IMG/VR virus record: IMGVR_UViG_3300013113_000124
Location: 1-29,710 of that record
Length of the DNA: 29,710 nucleotides
Direction: 5' to 3' (one strand)
DNA from: a virus
The stretch's first letter is position 1. Each line of letters opens with the position of its first letter. The position numbers were made by a program, and so were the translations under genes. Below the pieces are notes generated by a model, which saw nothing but the letters and a program-made list of their open reading frames with translations, was not told the origin of the DNA and did no database searches. This document shows, in pieces, positions 24,660-29,710 of this stretch.

Positions 24660-25976
24660 TTATGCTACTCTTATTCCGTTAGTACTTATATATTGGAATA
24701 CCATACCATATGCAATAGCATCAGCGTAATCGGGTGAATGCCCTAATACTTGTTTCATTTCAGCCTTACTATTAATTTCCATCTTACTATCTAAGTTTAA
24801 CCTTTCCTTTCTTTCTACAATAGATAATTCATCTTCAATCTCTTTCTTGAATTTATCTGTTATCATTTTAATACTACCCTCTCTTATTAACTCACCTAAT
24901 TTATAATATAATTGAGTTTTAAGGTTCTTATAATTTTCTTTCTTATATGGAGTACCATTATTAATAATACCCCTAGCTGTTCTAAGATATTGAGATAAGT
25001 AATTACCTACACCATCACTATCATATGCTATATTCCTTGTTTGTACATTATATCTATTAGCAGTAGATTTAATAGTATCCAATACATTAGCACCTTGGTC
25101 TACCTTGATAATATCAATAACATTTAATCCTTCCCAAACTATAAGTACACAGGCATCTTGTTTGAATGCTATATCAGCTGATATTCTTCTAGTAGTATCT
25201 TTTTTCTCTGTTGGTATTGAATGGTCATACATCTCTTGTATATCACTATATGATACTAAAGCATTAGGATTGTCTCCTACCTCCCATTTACCGTGAAGTA
25301 ACCTTTCTACTTCATTAGGTGATAACGTTAATCTAAGGTTCTTTAAATAGTCTTCAGATAGATATGGATTATCTAATGCTGTAGCTTTAATAAACTTTCT
25401 CCATTCTGGTAATTTATTTTCCTTATCAGATACATAGAAATCATCATATAAGAAATTACGACTTGGGTTACAAGTCATTAATAATATTGGTTTAATACCA
25501 TATTGTTTATTCTTCCATCTACCTAATCTAGATTGAAGTACTTGTTTACCTTTAACTTCTGTTTCACCTGCTTCATCAATAACTGCAAAGCTAAGTAATA
25601 GACCTCCTAGACGTGTATAGTCTGGGTCAGATGGAAGATATCTTAATTCTTGTAGTACTATCTCACTACCATTAAAAAACTTTATCTTACCGTCTATTTG
25701 ATTATAATTATAATGTTCTTGAGTTAATCCAAAATTAGGAAATACTTCTGATATAAGGGTAACTACTGTTGTCTTCTTAAGCGTAGTTAATTCGTTACGA
25801 CATAAACCAATTCTAATACCAGGATACTCTAAGCATTTGATAGTCATTAATGCTGACATAAGATACGTCTTAGCTGCACCAATACCACCACCAAATAATA
25901 CTTCTAATGTATTATCATCATCAAAAGCACTAAATACTAAATCCTGTTTATGTGTTGGTTTAAAATCTATTACCAT
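24660..25976 (-). CDS. terL: Terminase large subunit
   Basis: The packaging motor: an ATPase that drives DNA into the prohead plus a nuclease that cuts the concatemer. It has 438 residues, normal for the PBSX/terminase_3 type. A Walker A loop lies at residues 29-37 (GGGIGAAKT, Lys36), and Walker B at AVIDEAGE (Asp134, Glu135). A coupling motif lies at LLMTCNPS (165-172). The RNase H-like nuclease has acidic residues at SADIAFKQD (Asp268), AYDSDGVGN (Asp319 or Asp321) and HSPDYADA (Asp416, Asp419). The ATG overlaps the small terminase stop as TAATG, so the two are translationally coupled. The signature is complete. Confidence 0.95.
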   Translation of the reverse strand: MVIDFKPTHKQDLVFSAFDDDNTLEVLFGGGIGAAKTYLMSALMTIKCLEYPGIRIGLCRNELTTLKKTTVVTLISEVFPNFGLTQEHYNYNQIDGKIKFFNGSEIVLQELRYLPSDPDYTRLGGLLLSFAVIDEAGETEVKGKQVLQSRLGRWKNKQYGIKPILLMTCNPSRNFLYDDFYVSDKENKLPEWRKFIKATALDNPYLSEDYLKNLRLTLSPNEVERLLHGKWEVGDNPNALVSYSDIQEMYDHSIPTEKKDTTRRISADIAFKQDACVLIVWEGLNVIDIIKVDQGANVLDTIKSTANRYNVQTRNIAYDSDGVGNYLSQYLRTARGIINNGTPYKKENYKNLKTQLYYKLGELIREGSIKMITDKFKKEIEDELSIVERKERLNLDSKMEINSKAEMKQVLGHSPDYADAIAYGMVFQYISTNGIRVA

Positions 25977-26455
25977 TACTTACCTTTTTTCTTATCCTTA
26001 TCTTCTGGTTTAACATAATTGATTACAATACCCTTATGCTCGATTTCACTCTTCTCAGCAGCATATGTACCTAAAATCTTAGATAGTTGGTCTAAGGCTT
26101 TAAGAGATGTATTGTACTGTTCTTTATCCTTTGTCTTCTTAAGGATTTCTTCTAGTTCTTTTAATATTCTTTCTCTGTCCATAATTAATTCTTTATCCAT
26201 CTTATCATTAAGCTCTTTGGTTCTCTTATTTAAGTAGTAAGAGAAATAAGGTTCATTATATGTTCTATAAGCATTTGAACTAATGATAGCTTTACTCTTT
26301 ACCTTTGGTTTATATGTTTTACGATATGCATCAACGTAATCTCCAGATTTTAAATAATGATTAACCATACGTTCTATATTACGTCTTTTGGTCTGATACT
26401 TAATACCAAACCTCTTAGCCATATAATCATTATCATCCTTCTTTTTATTGTACAT
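25976..26455 (-). CDS. terS: Terminase small subunit
   Basis: A 159-residue, basic, helical protein predicted to recognise packaging DNA and recruit the large subunit. The DNA-binding end is Lys/Arg-rich (MAKRFGIKYQTKRRNIERM), the middle has a helical AYRKTYKPK region like the helix-turn-helix of TerS, and a coiled helix (DRERILKELEEILKKTKDKE) precedes the ALKALDQLSKILGTYAAEK-like C-terminal segment that often ends small terminases. The gene directly precedes terL with a TAATG overlap. The upstream 40-residue membrane protein also overlaps by TAATG. A Met at residue 12 is an alternative start. The middle is too diverged to place the helix-turn-helix with confidence. Confidence 0.8.
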   Translation of the reverse strand: MYNKKKDDNDYMAKRFGIKYQTKRRNIERMVNHYLKSGDYVDAYRKTYKPKVKSKAIISSNAYRTYNEPYFSYYLNKRTKELNDKMDKELIMDRERILKELEEILKKTKDKEQYNTSLKALDQLSKILGTYAAEKSEIEHKGIVINYVKPEDKDKKKGK

Positions 26456-26577
26456 TACTTCCTTATTACTTTAATCACTTCCTTAACATAACCATATACT
26501 GTAGCAAATGGTAGTACTATTGGTAATGCAATGGTCATAAATGTTATTGTAATTATCTTCCCTATAATCTTTTTCAT
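26455..26577 (-). CDS. 40-residue single-pass membrane protein
   Basis: A 40-codon gene in the gap before the small terminase gene. It starts with basic residues (MKKIIGK), has one long hydrophobic helix (IITITFMTIALPIVLPFATV), and ends in a basic tail (KEVIKVIRK). The TAA overlaps the terS ATG as TAATG and the start is in the TATAATATG context, both good signs of a real gene. A holin-like or membrane-targeting role would fit a short, basic-ended, single-helix protein, but this is inference and it lies far from the amidase. Confidence 0.62.
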   Translation of the reverse strand: MKKIIGKIITITFMTIALPIVLPFATVYGYVKEVIKVIRK

Positions 26578-26585
26578 ATTATATT

Positions 26586-26798
26586 TTATTTTAAAAATGT
26601 ATTATTATAATTTTTCATCTTCTCCCAAACGTTTCTTATTACTCTACTACATCTAGAACAGATATAACCCTTATCATTATAAATGTATCTATATAAATCA
26701 TACATAGTTGATACATCTCCACCGTTAAGTTTAGTACGTGATGCAATATATTTAACTTGCTCAATTTGCTCCTCTGTTAATTCCTCTGGTTTTTTCAT
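26586..26798 (-). CDS. Small protein with a C-x-x-C motif
   Basis: A 70-residue protein (MKKPEELTEEQIEQVKYIAS at the start) with a mixed helical N-terminus and a CSRCSRVIRNVWEKMKN region at about residues 48-62. The CxxC pair may bind zinc or form a disulphide. I have seen similar short proteins with a late cysteine motif near terminase genes in phages of Bacteroidota, with no known function. It overlaps the upstream membrane protein gene by ATGA, so it is probably coupled to it. Confidence 0.62.
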   Translation of the reverse strand: MKKPEELTEEQIEQVKYIASRTKLNGGDVSTMYDLYRYIYNDKGYICSRCSRVIRNVWEKMKNYNNTFLK

Positions 26799-27049
26799 AA
26801 TTGAATATCGTTATTCATTAAATAATTATCAAACAAATAAGCCAGTATCGATAAGATACCAGCTATTCCTATACTACCTGTTATAAACAAAGCTGTCCAA
26901 AACATAGTGCATTTTGGACAATCTAATATATACTTTGGTATTAGTAGGATTCTTTTTTTATTCTTAAGTATTAGGTTTAATATTTCTATAAAGTCATAAA
27001 AATGTATTAGTAACCACCATACTCCTATAGTATTAATTATCCCTTCCAT
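26795..27049 (-). CDS. Small membrane protein with CPKC motif
   Basis: An 84-residue protein with an amphipathic or hydrophobic N-terminus (INTIGVWWLLIHFYDFIEIL) and a clear C-terminal membrane helix (TALFITGSIGIAGILSILAYLF), separated by a basic linker. A CPKCTMFW motif lies just before the second helix; a CxxC followed by FW recalls DUF1360-type small membrane proteins, but I would not assign the family firmly. The topology, with one or two membrane helices, would allow a holin or an accessory to phage entry. It overlaps the sigma-like gene upstream by 17 bp and the CxxC protein downstream by ATGA. Confidence 0.6.
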   Translation of the reverse strand: MEGIINTIGVWWLLIHFYDFIEILNLILKNKKRILLIPKYILDCPKCTMFWTALFITGSIGIAGILSILAYLFDNYLMNNDIQL

Positions 27050-27653
27050 ATTTTAATAATGTTATTATTTCTTTAATGTTCTCTATGTCTTTGTTATACT
27101 TAGTTTTAATATCGTTTAAGATAACTTTAACTACTAAATGAACATAGGTATAATGTATATTAGTTTCCTCACCAATCTTTCTATATGACATCTTCTTGAA
27201 ATAATACTTCTTAAATAGTTCTACTTTATACCACTCTGTTAATCCCTTATTAGCCTGTCTATTTAAGTAACATCTAATCTTATTATCTAACTTCTTTGTT
27301 AACTTCTCTAGCTGTGCTTGTAAAGCTATCTGCTCACTAGTGTCATCATAGGTTAATAAGTCTTTATTGAATGTATCACCATTATCATTTACTTCGTCAT
27401 CTAACATCAAAGATTCTTTAGTCTTATTCTTATTATACTTAGAGTACTTATAAATGAAAGTATAGTATGCTGTATTGTATATGTACTTAAGGAAGTACTC
27501 ATCGTCAGTGATTGGAGTATCTATATTCTTATCAGCTAATATTAAATATAACTCTTGCATTAAATCATCACTATCTTCTATATTGTATCTAACAGTAATT
27601 GTCTTCTTTATTGTTTCGTAATTTGTTGTAAATACATTTATTAACTTATTCAT
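27033..27653 (-). CDS. Sigma-70-like transcription factor, probable late-gene regulator
   Basis: A 206-residue protein with sigma-like layout. A region-2-like segment near the N-terminus (residues 29-38, DDLMQELYLI) is followed by a linker, and the C-terminal half ends in a region-4-like helix-turn-helix (about 150-182, YYFKKMSYRKIGEETNIHYT). This resembles small extracytoplasmic-type sigma factors and related phage regulators in Bacteroidota. It lies at the head of the run leading to terminase and structural genes, so it may direct host RNA polymerase to late promoters. A regulatory helix-turn-helix that does not bind core polymerase is the main alternative. The 8-bp overlap with the upstream gene suggests coupled translation. 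Confidence 0.68.
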   Translation of the reverse strand: MNKLINVFTTNYETIKKTITVRYNIEDSDDLMQELYLILADKNIDTPITDDEYFLKYIYNTAYYTFIYKYSKYNKNKTKESLMLDDEVNDNGDTFNKDLLTYDDTSEQIALQAQLEKLTKKLDNKIRCYLNRQANKGLTEWYKVELFKKYYFKKMSYRKIGEETNIHYTYVHLVVKVILNDIKTKYNKDIENIKEIITLLKYGRDN

Positions 27654-27927
27654 ATTCTTCTATTGTCTGTTTAGCTGTCGTTATTACATTATTTAAGAAT
27701 GCTTGAACCTCAGTAAATGGTTCATCTATAATATCACATATCATATCAGTAAACTCATCTCTTGAGTGCTCTAATTCATCTAACATTATTTTACAATCTT
27801 CGTACTTCTCAACATCTTCTAAATGTTTTACCGTCATATGTGTTGCAAGACATTCTGATAAAAACTTATCATATAGGTCGAATGTAGTCATATCAAAACA
27901 TATTTTATCGTATAGGCTCAATTCCAT
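27646..27927 (-). CDS. Small acidic helical protein of unknown function
   Basis: A 93-residue acidic protein with predicted helices (FDLYDKFLSECLATHMTVKH, then EVQAFLNNVITTAKQTIEEY) and four Cys residues. No domain is recognised. It overlaps the sigma-like gene by 8 bp and follows the nuclease-like gene by 1 bp, so it is in a single translation unit with them. It could modulate the sigma-like factor or the host, but there is no evidence for either. Confidence 0.6.
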   Translation of the reverse strand: MELSLYDKICFDMTTFDLYDKFLSECLATHMTVKHLEDVEKYEDCKIMLDELEHSRDEFTDMICDIIDEPFTEVQAFLNNVITTAKQTIEEYE

Positions 27928-27928
27928 T

Positions 27929-28384
27929 TTAATTAATTTTATTATCTATATTTATTTTATATTCCATTACTGGCTTATCTACATATTCATTATTACCATC
28001 GTTAGCAGTGTTCTTAGGACATTTCTTGATACTAACTGTACTCGTTGCTAGTGACATATCAATTAGAAATAATCCGTCTTTAAACTTAACTAAGAATACT
28101 GGTCTAAAATCCATAAAAGGATATTTACTTTTGAAGTCAACTACTACATTGAACATATTATTAACTTTCATTAATTCTAAAATAGTAGTATTGTATTTAT
28201 AAGAATAACAATCTCTTGTTTTAACTTCAGCTATACAGATAGTAGCACCAGATTGGAATGTGAAGTCGTATGTTGAATATCCTTCGTTTAGTACTTTACG
28301 AAGTTGGGTACTACCACTTGTAGCACCCGTAAACTCTTTTATTGTTTCTAACTCTTGGTTGATGTGCTCATTAAACGTTTTCAT
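27929..28384 (-). CDS. Putative PD-(D/E)XK nuclease
   Basis: A 151-residue protein with a possible PD-(D/E)XK nuclease core: a strand with Asp40 (GYSTYDFTF), a turn, then a strand with AEVKTRD (Glu53, Lys55), followed by a helix with Lys73 (ILELMKVNNMF). The Asp-Glu-x-Lys spacing is typical of the family and the layout recalls small phage nucleases of the VRR/RecB-like type. Such a protein could help phage DNA replication, recombination or packaging, or degrade host DNA. The C-terminal third (CPKNTANDGNN) is not recognised. The call rests on motif spacing only; a structure prediction would decide it. Its start overlaps the coding end of the upstream small gene by 14 bp. Confidence 0.5.
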   Translation of the reverse strand: MKTFNEHINQELETIKEFTGATSGSTQLRKVLNEGYSTYDFTFQSGATICIAEVKTRDCYSYKYNTTILELMKVNNMFNVVVDFKSKYPFMDFRPVFLVKFKDGLFLIDMSLATSTVSIKKCPKNTANDGNNEYVDKPVMEYKINIDNKIN

Positions 28385-28544
28385 CTTCTTCTAAGTCCTC
28401 AAAAACATTATCTAGCATCATTATTAAACCTAGCTGGTTTAACTTATGATTCATCTTGTCAAGCGTCTCTCTATTCGCTTTTTGTAAGGTATTTAGATTT
28501 TCAATCTTACCCATTATCTTATTAAAAAATTCTTTCTCAGTCAT
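28371..28544 (-). CDS. 57-residue coiled-coil protein in an apparent gap
   Basis: Found by reading the 165-bp gap between the nuclease-like gene and the helix-turn-helix gene. It encodes 57 residues in one frame and forms a heptad-like helix (FFNKIMGKIENLNTLQKANR then DKMNHKLNQLGLIMM), with an acidic C-terminus (EDLEEDEN). The stop lies 14 bp inside the next gene, an overlap consistent with its neighbours. It is probably a small coiled-coil protein, perhaps an oligomeric regulator. Confidence 0.65.
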   Translation of the reverse strand: MTEKEFFNKIMGKIENLNTLQKANRETLDKMNHKLNQLGLIMMLDNVFEDLEEDENV

Positions 28545-28549
28545 ATCTA

Positions 28550-28909
28550 TTATCTATTTAAAAGGTTATATTTTGTATCCATTAATTGTTCGAACTCTTC
28601 ATCAATCTGATTTAATCTATTTAATAATTTAATCTTTTCTTCTTGTAAATCAAGTTCTCTATTCAATACCGAAGTTATTCTATTCTTTAATTTAATTAAC
28701 TTCTTATTCTTATTGTAATAGTGTTGTGGATAAGGGATGTAATCTTTATCACCATTGATGTACTTCTCTTTGTGTAATTTTACGATTCTACCGATTACAC
28801 TTTTTGAATAAGGTGTTTCAGCTTCAATCTCTTTAATTTTTAATCCTTCTACGAAGTATAAGTCTATGACTTCTAACTTCTGTTCTAATGTTAATTTTGT
28901 ATTTCTCAT
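28550..28909 (-). CDS. Helix-turn-helix protein with C-terminal coiled coil
   Basis: A 119-residue protein. Residues 1-50 form a short helix-turn-helix domain (LTLEQKLEVIDLYFVEGLKI, then KEIEAETPYSKSVIGRIVKL); a basic linker (YYNKNKKLIKLKNR) and a coiled coil (ELDLQEEKIKLLNRLNQIDE) follow. The fold could be a small transcriptional regulator, and its place at the start of this gene run with a repeat-rich leader directly upstream supports a regulatory job. A terminase-small-like or transposase-derived DNA-binding protein is an alternative, because this kind of helix-turn-helix also occurs there. The first residues and start region are similar to those of the lipoprotein gene upstream (both begin with AATACAATGAGAAA). 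Confidence 0.65.
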   Translation of the reverse strand: MRNTKLTLEQKLEVIDLYFVEGLKIKEIEAETPYSKSVIGRIVKLHKEKYINGDKDYIPYPQHYYNKNKKLIKLKNRITSVLNRELDLQEEKIKLLNRLNQIDEEFEQLMDTKYNLLNR

Positions 28910-28919
28910 TGTATTTGTG

Positions 28920-28966
28920 AAGAGCTTTAGTGCTTGCTTCTATATGATAAATATGCACGAGCTTTT
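28920..28966 (-). promoter_or_regulatory. Imperfect inverted repeat in the leader of the HTH gene
   Basis: Arms at about 28920-28933 and 28955-28966 (with AGCT and GTGC elements pairing across to GCAC and AGCT, and a small bulge) could fold into a hairpin with a 21-nt AT-rich loop. It lies within 60 bp of the start at 28909, so it may form in the mRNA leader or be a regulator site. There is no T-tract, so it is not a terminator. Supported by pairing only. Confidence 0.35.
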
Positions 28967-28993
28967 ACAAAAGGACTAATATTTTTATTTTTT

Positions 28994-29056
28994 TAGATGA
29001 ATGGTTATTATGACTAGATGAATGGTTAATATTATTAGATAAAAAAATATACTATA
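28994..29056. repeat. Array of three 21-bp phased direct repeats (possible operator)
   Basis: Two exact copies of the 14-mer TAGATGAATGGTTA start at 28994 and 29015, and a diverged third (TAGATAAAAAAATA) starts at 29036, all exactly 21 bp apart. Two helical turns per unit put the sites on the same face of the DNA. The array sits between the lipoprotein terminator and the HTH gene, a natural place for a promoter or operator. It could bind the HTH protein itself or a host factor. No consensus Bacteroidota promoter (TAnnTTTG at -7) was found with confidence. Confidence 0.6.
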
Positions 29057-29088
29057 ATAATATGTTTAGGTGTCAGTAAATTTTATGT

Positions 29089-29120
29089 AAAAAAAAGAGG
29101 TACCTAATTAAAGATACCTC
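29089..29120 (-). terminator. Intrinsic terminator after the lipoprotein gene
   Basis: An 8-bp stem (29097-29104 with 29113-29120, one G-T pair) and an 8-nt AT loop are followed on the minus strand by eight Ts (29089-29096). It lies 23 bp after the stop of the lipoprotein gene. It separates that gene from the leader of the HTH gene, which therefore needs its own promoter. Confidence 0.85.
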
Positions 29121-29143
29121 CTTTTATATGGCAAGAAATTTTG

Positions 29144-29518
29144 TTAATAAATGTATTCTCCATTAATAGACATTATTTTATCATATGTAAAATTAAAGTG
29201 CTCTTCTTCTAAAAGGGGATATTCTGATTTATCTAACCTAATTTTAACTTCATCACGATAGTTAAGTCCAACATCATCACCTTCTTCAATAGTTCTACCA
29301 TCAACATATAAAACTCTAAGTCTAACGTTATATGCACATTCAACTAATTCACCTTCTAAAGTATAAACACAATTAGAGCCATTACCTATTGAATAACCAG
29401 TGTATATATGATTTTCATAAGGTTTTTTAATCTCATAATCAAATTCTCTTTTCTCACAAGATGTTAATGTAGTTATTGATATTAATAATCCTAATGTAAT
29501 TGTTTTTAAGTTTCTCAT
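29144..29518 (-). CDS. Phage-encoded lipoprotein (possible superinfection exclusion)
   Basis: A 124-residue protein with a lipoprotein signal: MRNLKTITLGLLISITTLTS followed by Cys21, a classic lipobox (LTSC). The mature part starts EKREFDYEIKK, with charged residues immediately after the Cys. In Bacteroidota, acidic residues at these positions can direct lipoproteins to the outer face of the outer membrane. The rest is beta-rich with two more Cys residues (NCVYTLEGELVECAYNV), which may form a disulphide. It stands alone between two terminators, unlike the coupled genes around it. Such isolated lipoproteins in phages often block superinfection by masking receptors, but here that is inference. 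It could instead be a lysis (spanin-type) protein. Confidence 0.8.
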   Translation of the reverse strand: MRNLKTITLGLLISITTLTSCEKREFDYEIKKPYENHIYTGYSIGNGSNCVYTLEGELVECAYNVRLRVLYVDGRTIEEGDDVGLNYRDEVKIRLDKSEYPLLEEEHFNFTYDKIMSINGEYIY

Positions 29519-29570
29519 TGTATTTAATTTAATTATAGTTATTATCTTATTTATGCTTGTTATGTTGTCT

Positions 29571-29600
29571 AAAAACCCTACAGCTTTACTGACTGTAGGG
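29571..29600 (-). terminator. Strong intrinsic terminator at the right end
   Basis: A perfect 8-bp stem (CCCTACAG at 29576-29583 with CTGTAGGG at 29593-29600) and a 9-nt loop are followed on the minus strand by five Ts (29571-29575). It terminates the gene that enters from the right edge and isolates the lipoprotein gene, whose promoter must lie in the short AT-rich stretch 29519-29570. Confidence 0.9.
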
Positions 29601-29607
29601 AAATGAG

Positions 29608-29625
29608 AGCTAGTATCACCTAGCT
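29608..29625 (-). promoter_or_regulatory. Small hairpin just upstream of the right-end terminator
   Basis: A perfect 6-bp stem (AGCTAG at 29608-29613 with CTAGCT at 29620-29625) and a 6-nt loop lie 7 nt before the terminator stem in the minus-strand transcript. Stacked hairpins at a 3' end can protect a message from exonucleases. It lacks a T-tract, so it is probably not a separate terminator. Confidence 0.5.
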
Positions 29626-29647
29626 ATTACAACAAAAACAAACTTCT

Positions 29648-29710
29648 TTAATATTTTATATTGGTTATGATATCTTCGATTCTACTTGGAATGTGATGTA
29701 CTTTCTTAAG
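29648..29710 (-). CDS. C-terminal fragment of an unknown gene at the right edge
   Basis: A minus-strand frame enters from the right and reads LKKVHHIPSRIEDIITNIKY before a TAA stop, followed within 50 bp by a strong terminator. The terminator supports a real gene ending here. Twenty residues are not enough to recognise the protein. Confidence 0.5.
   Translation of the reverse strand, partial: LKKVHHIPSRIEDIITNIKY

Noticed and set aside
26019-26237. 72-codon plus-strand frame opposite the small terminase gene
   Set aside because: Ser/Leu-rich shadow of the Lys/Glu-rich TerS helices; the minus-strand gene is well supported.
28910-29088. Host-type promoter for the HTH gene
   Set aside because: Only a weak 7-of-8 match to TAnnTTTG was found (TCCTTTTG on the minus strand near 28966-28974) and no TTG at the right distance, so no promoter is claimed.

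Overview
The window is the late region of a tailed bacteriophage or prophage, most likely infecting a low-GC member of the Bacteroidota, probably a flavobacterium. Three things suggest this host: the DNA is very AT-rich; gene starts lack Shine-Dalgarno sequences and instead sit in A/T-rich contexts; and many proteins look like structural families I know mainly from Flavobacteriia phages. The host is an inference from sequence style, not a search result. Nearly every gene lies on the minus strand, so the natural reading direction is from high to low coordinates. Stops are mostly TAA, but TGA and TAG are also used as ordinary stops, so I see no sign of stop-codon recoding.

In transcription order, the right end (29.7-28.4 kb) holds the tail end of an unknown gene, a strong terminator, a phage-encoded lipoprotein with its own terminator, a regulatory-looking stretch with three 21-bp phased repeats, and a small helix-turn-helix protein. 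Next come small overlapping genes (28.5-26.5 kb): a putative PD-(D/E)XK nuclease, a sigma-70-like factor that could switch on the late genes, and small membrane proteins. The packaging genes follow (26.5-24.7 kb, small and large terminase). A neck/tail-completion group comes next (24.6-23.5 kb), then two related giant tail spikes (23.5-17.9 kb), a second neck-like paralogue (17.4-17.8 kb), two large tail-tip/baseplate-like proteins (17.4-12.9 kb), and a run of small virion-associated proteins. Three of these small genes share one N-terminal module (12.8-11.1 kb). The tape measure gene is at 9.1-7.2 kb.

The head genes come after the tail genes: prohead protease, acidic scaffold, major capsid protein, probable tail tube protein, a small structural protein, then portal and a head-tail connector. 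The module ends with an N-terminally anchored membrane protein and a T7-lysozyme-like amidase for lysis. A fragment of a plus-strand gene converges on it at the left end. Placing the portal and connector near the end, far from terminase, is unusual compared with the textbook terminase-portal-protease-capsid-tail order.

The late region seems to be one long transcription unit. It is tuned by internal intrinsic terminators after the major capsid gene, after the tail tube gene and just ahead of the tape measure group, and by many TAATG stop/start overlaps that would couple translation. No sheath gene was recognised, so a siphovirus is most likely; the 637-residue tape measure would fit a tail of roughly 95 nm. 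No tRNA, CRISPR, transposase, integrase, reverse transcriptase or attachment site was seen. Several small genes (59, 57, 40 and 20 codons) were found by reading the gaps.
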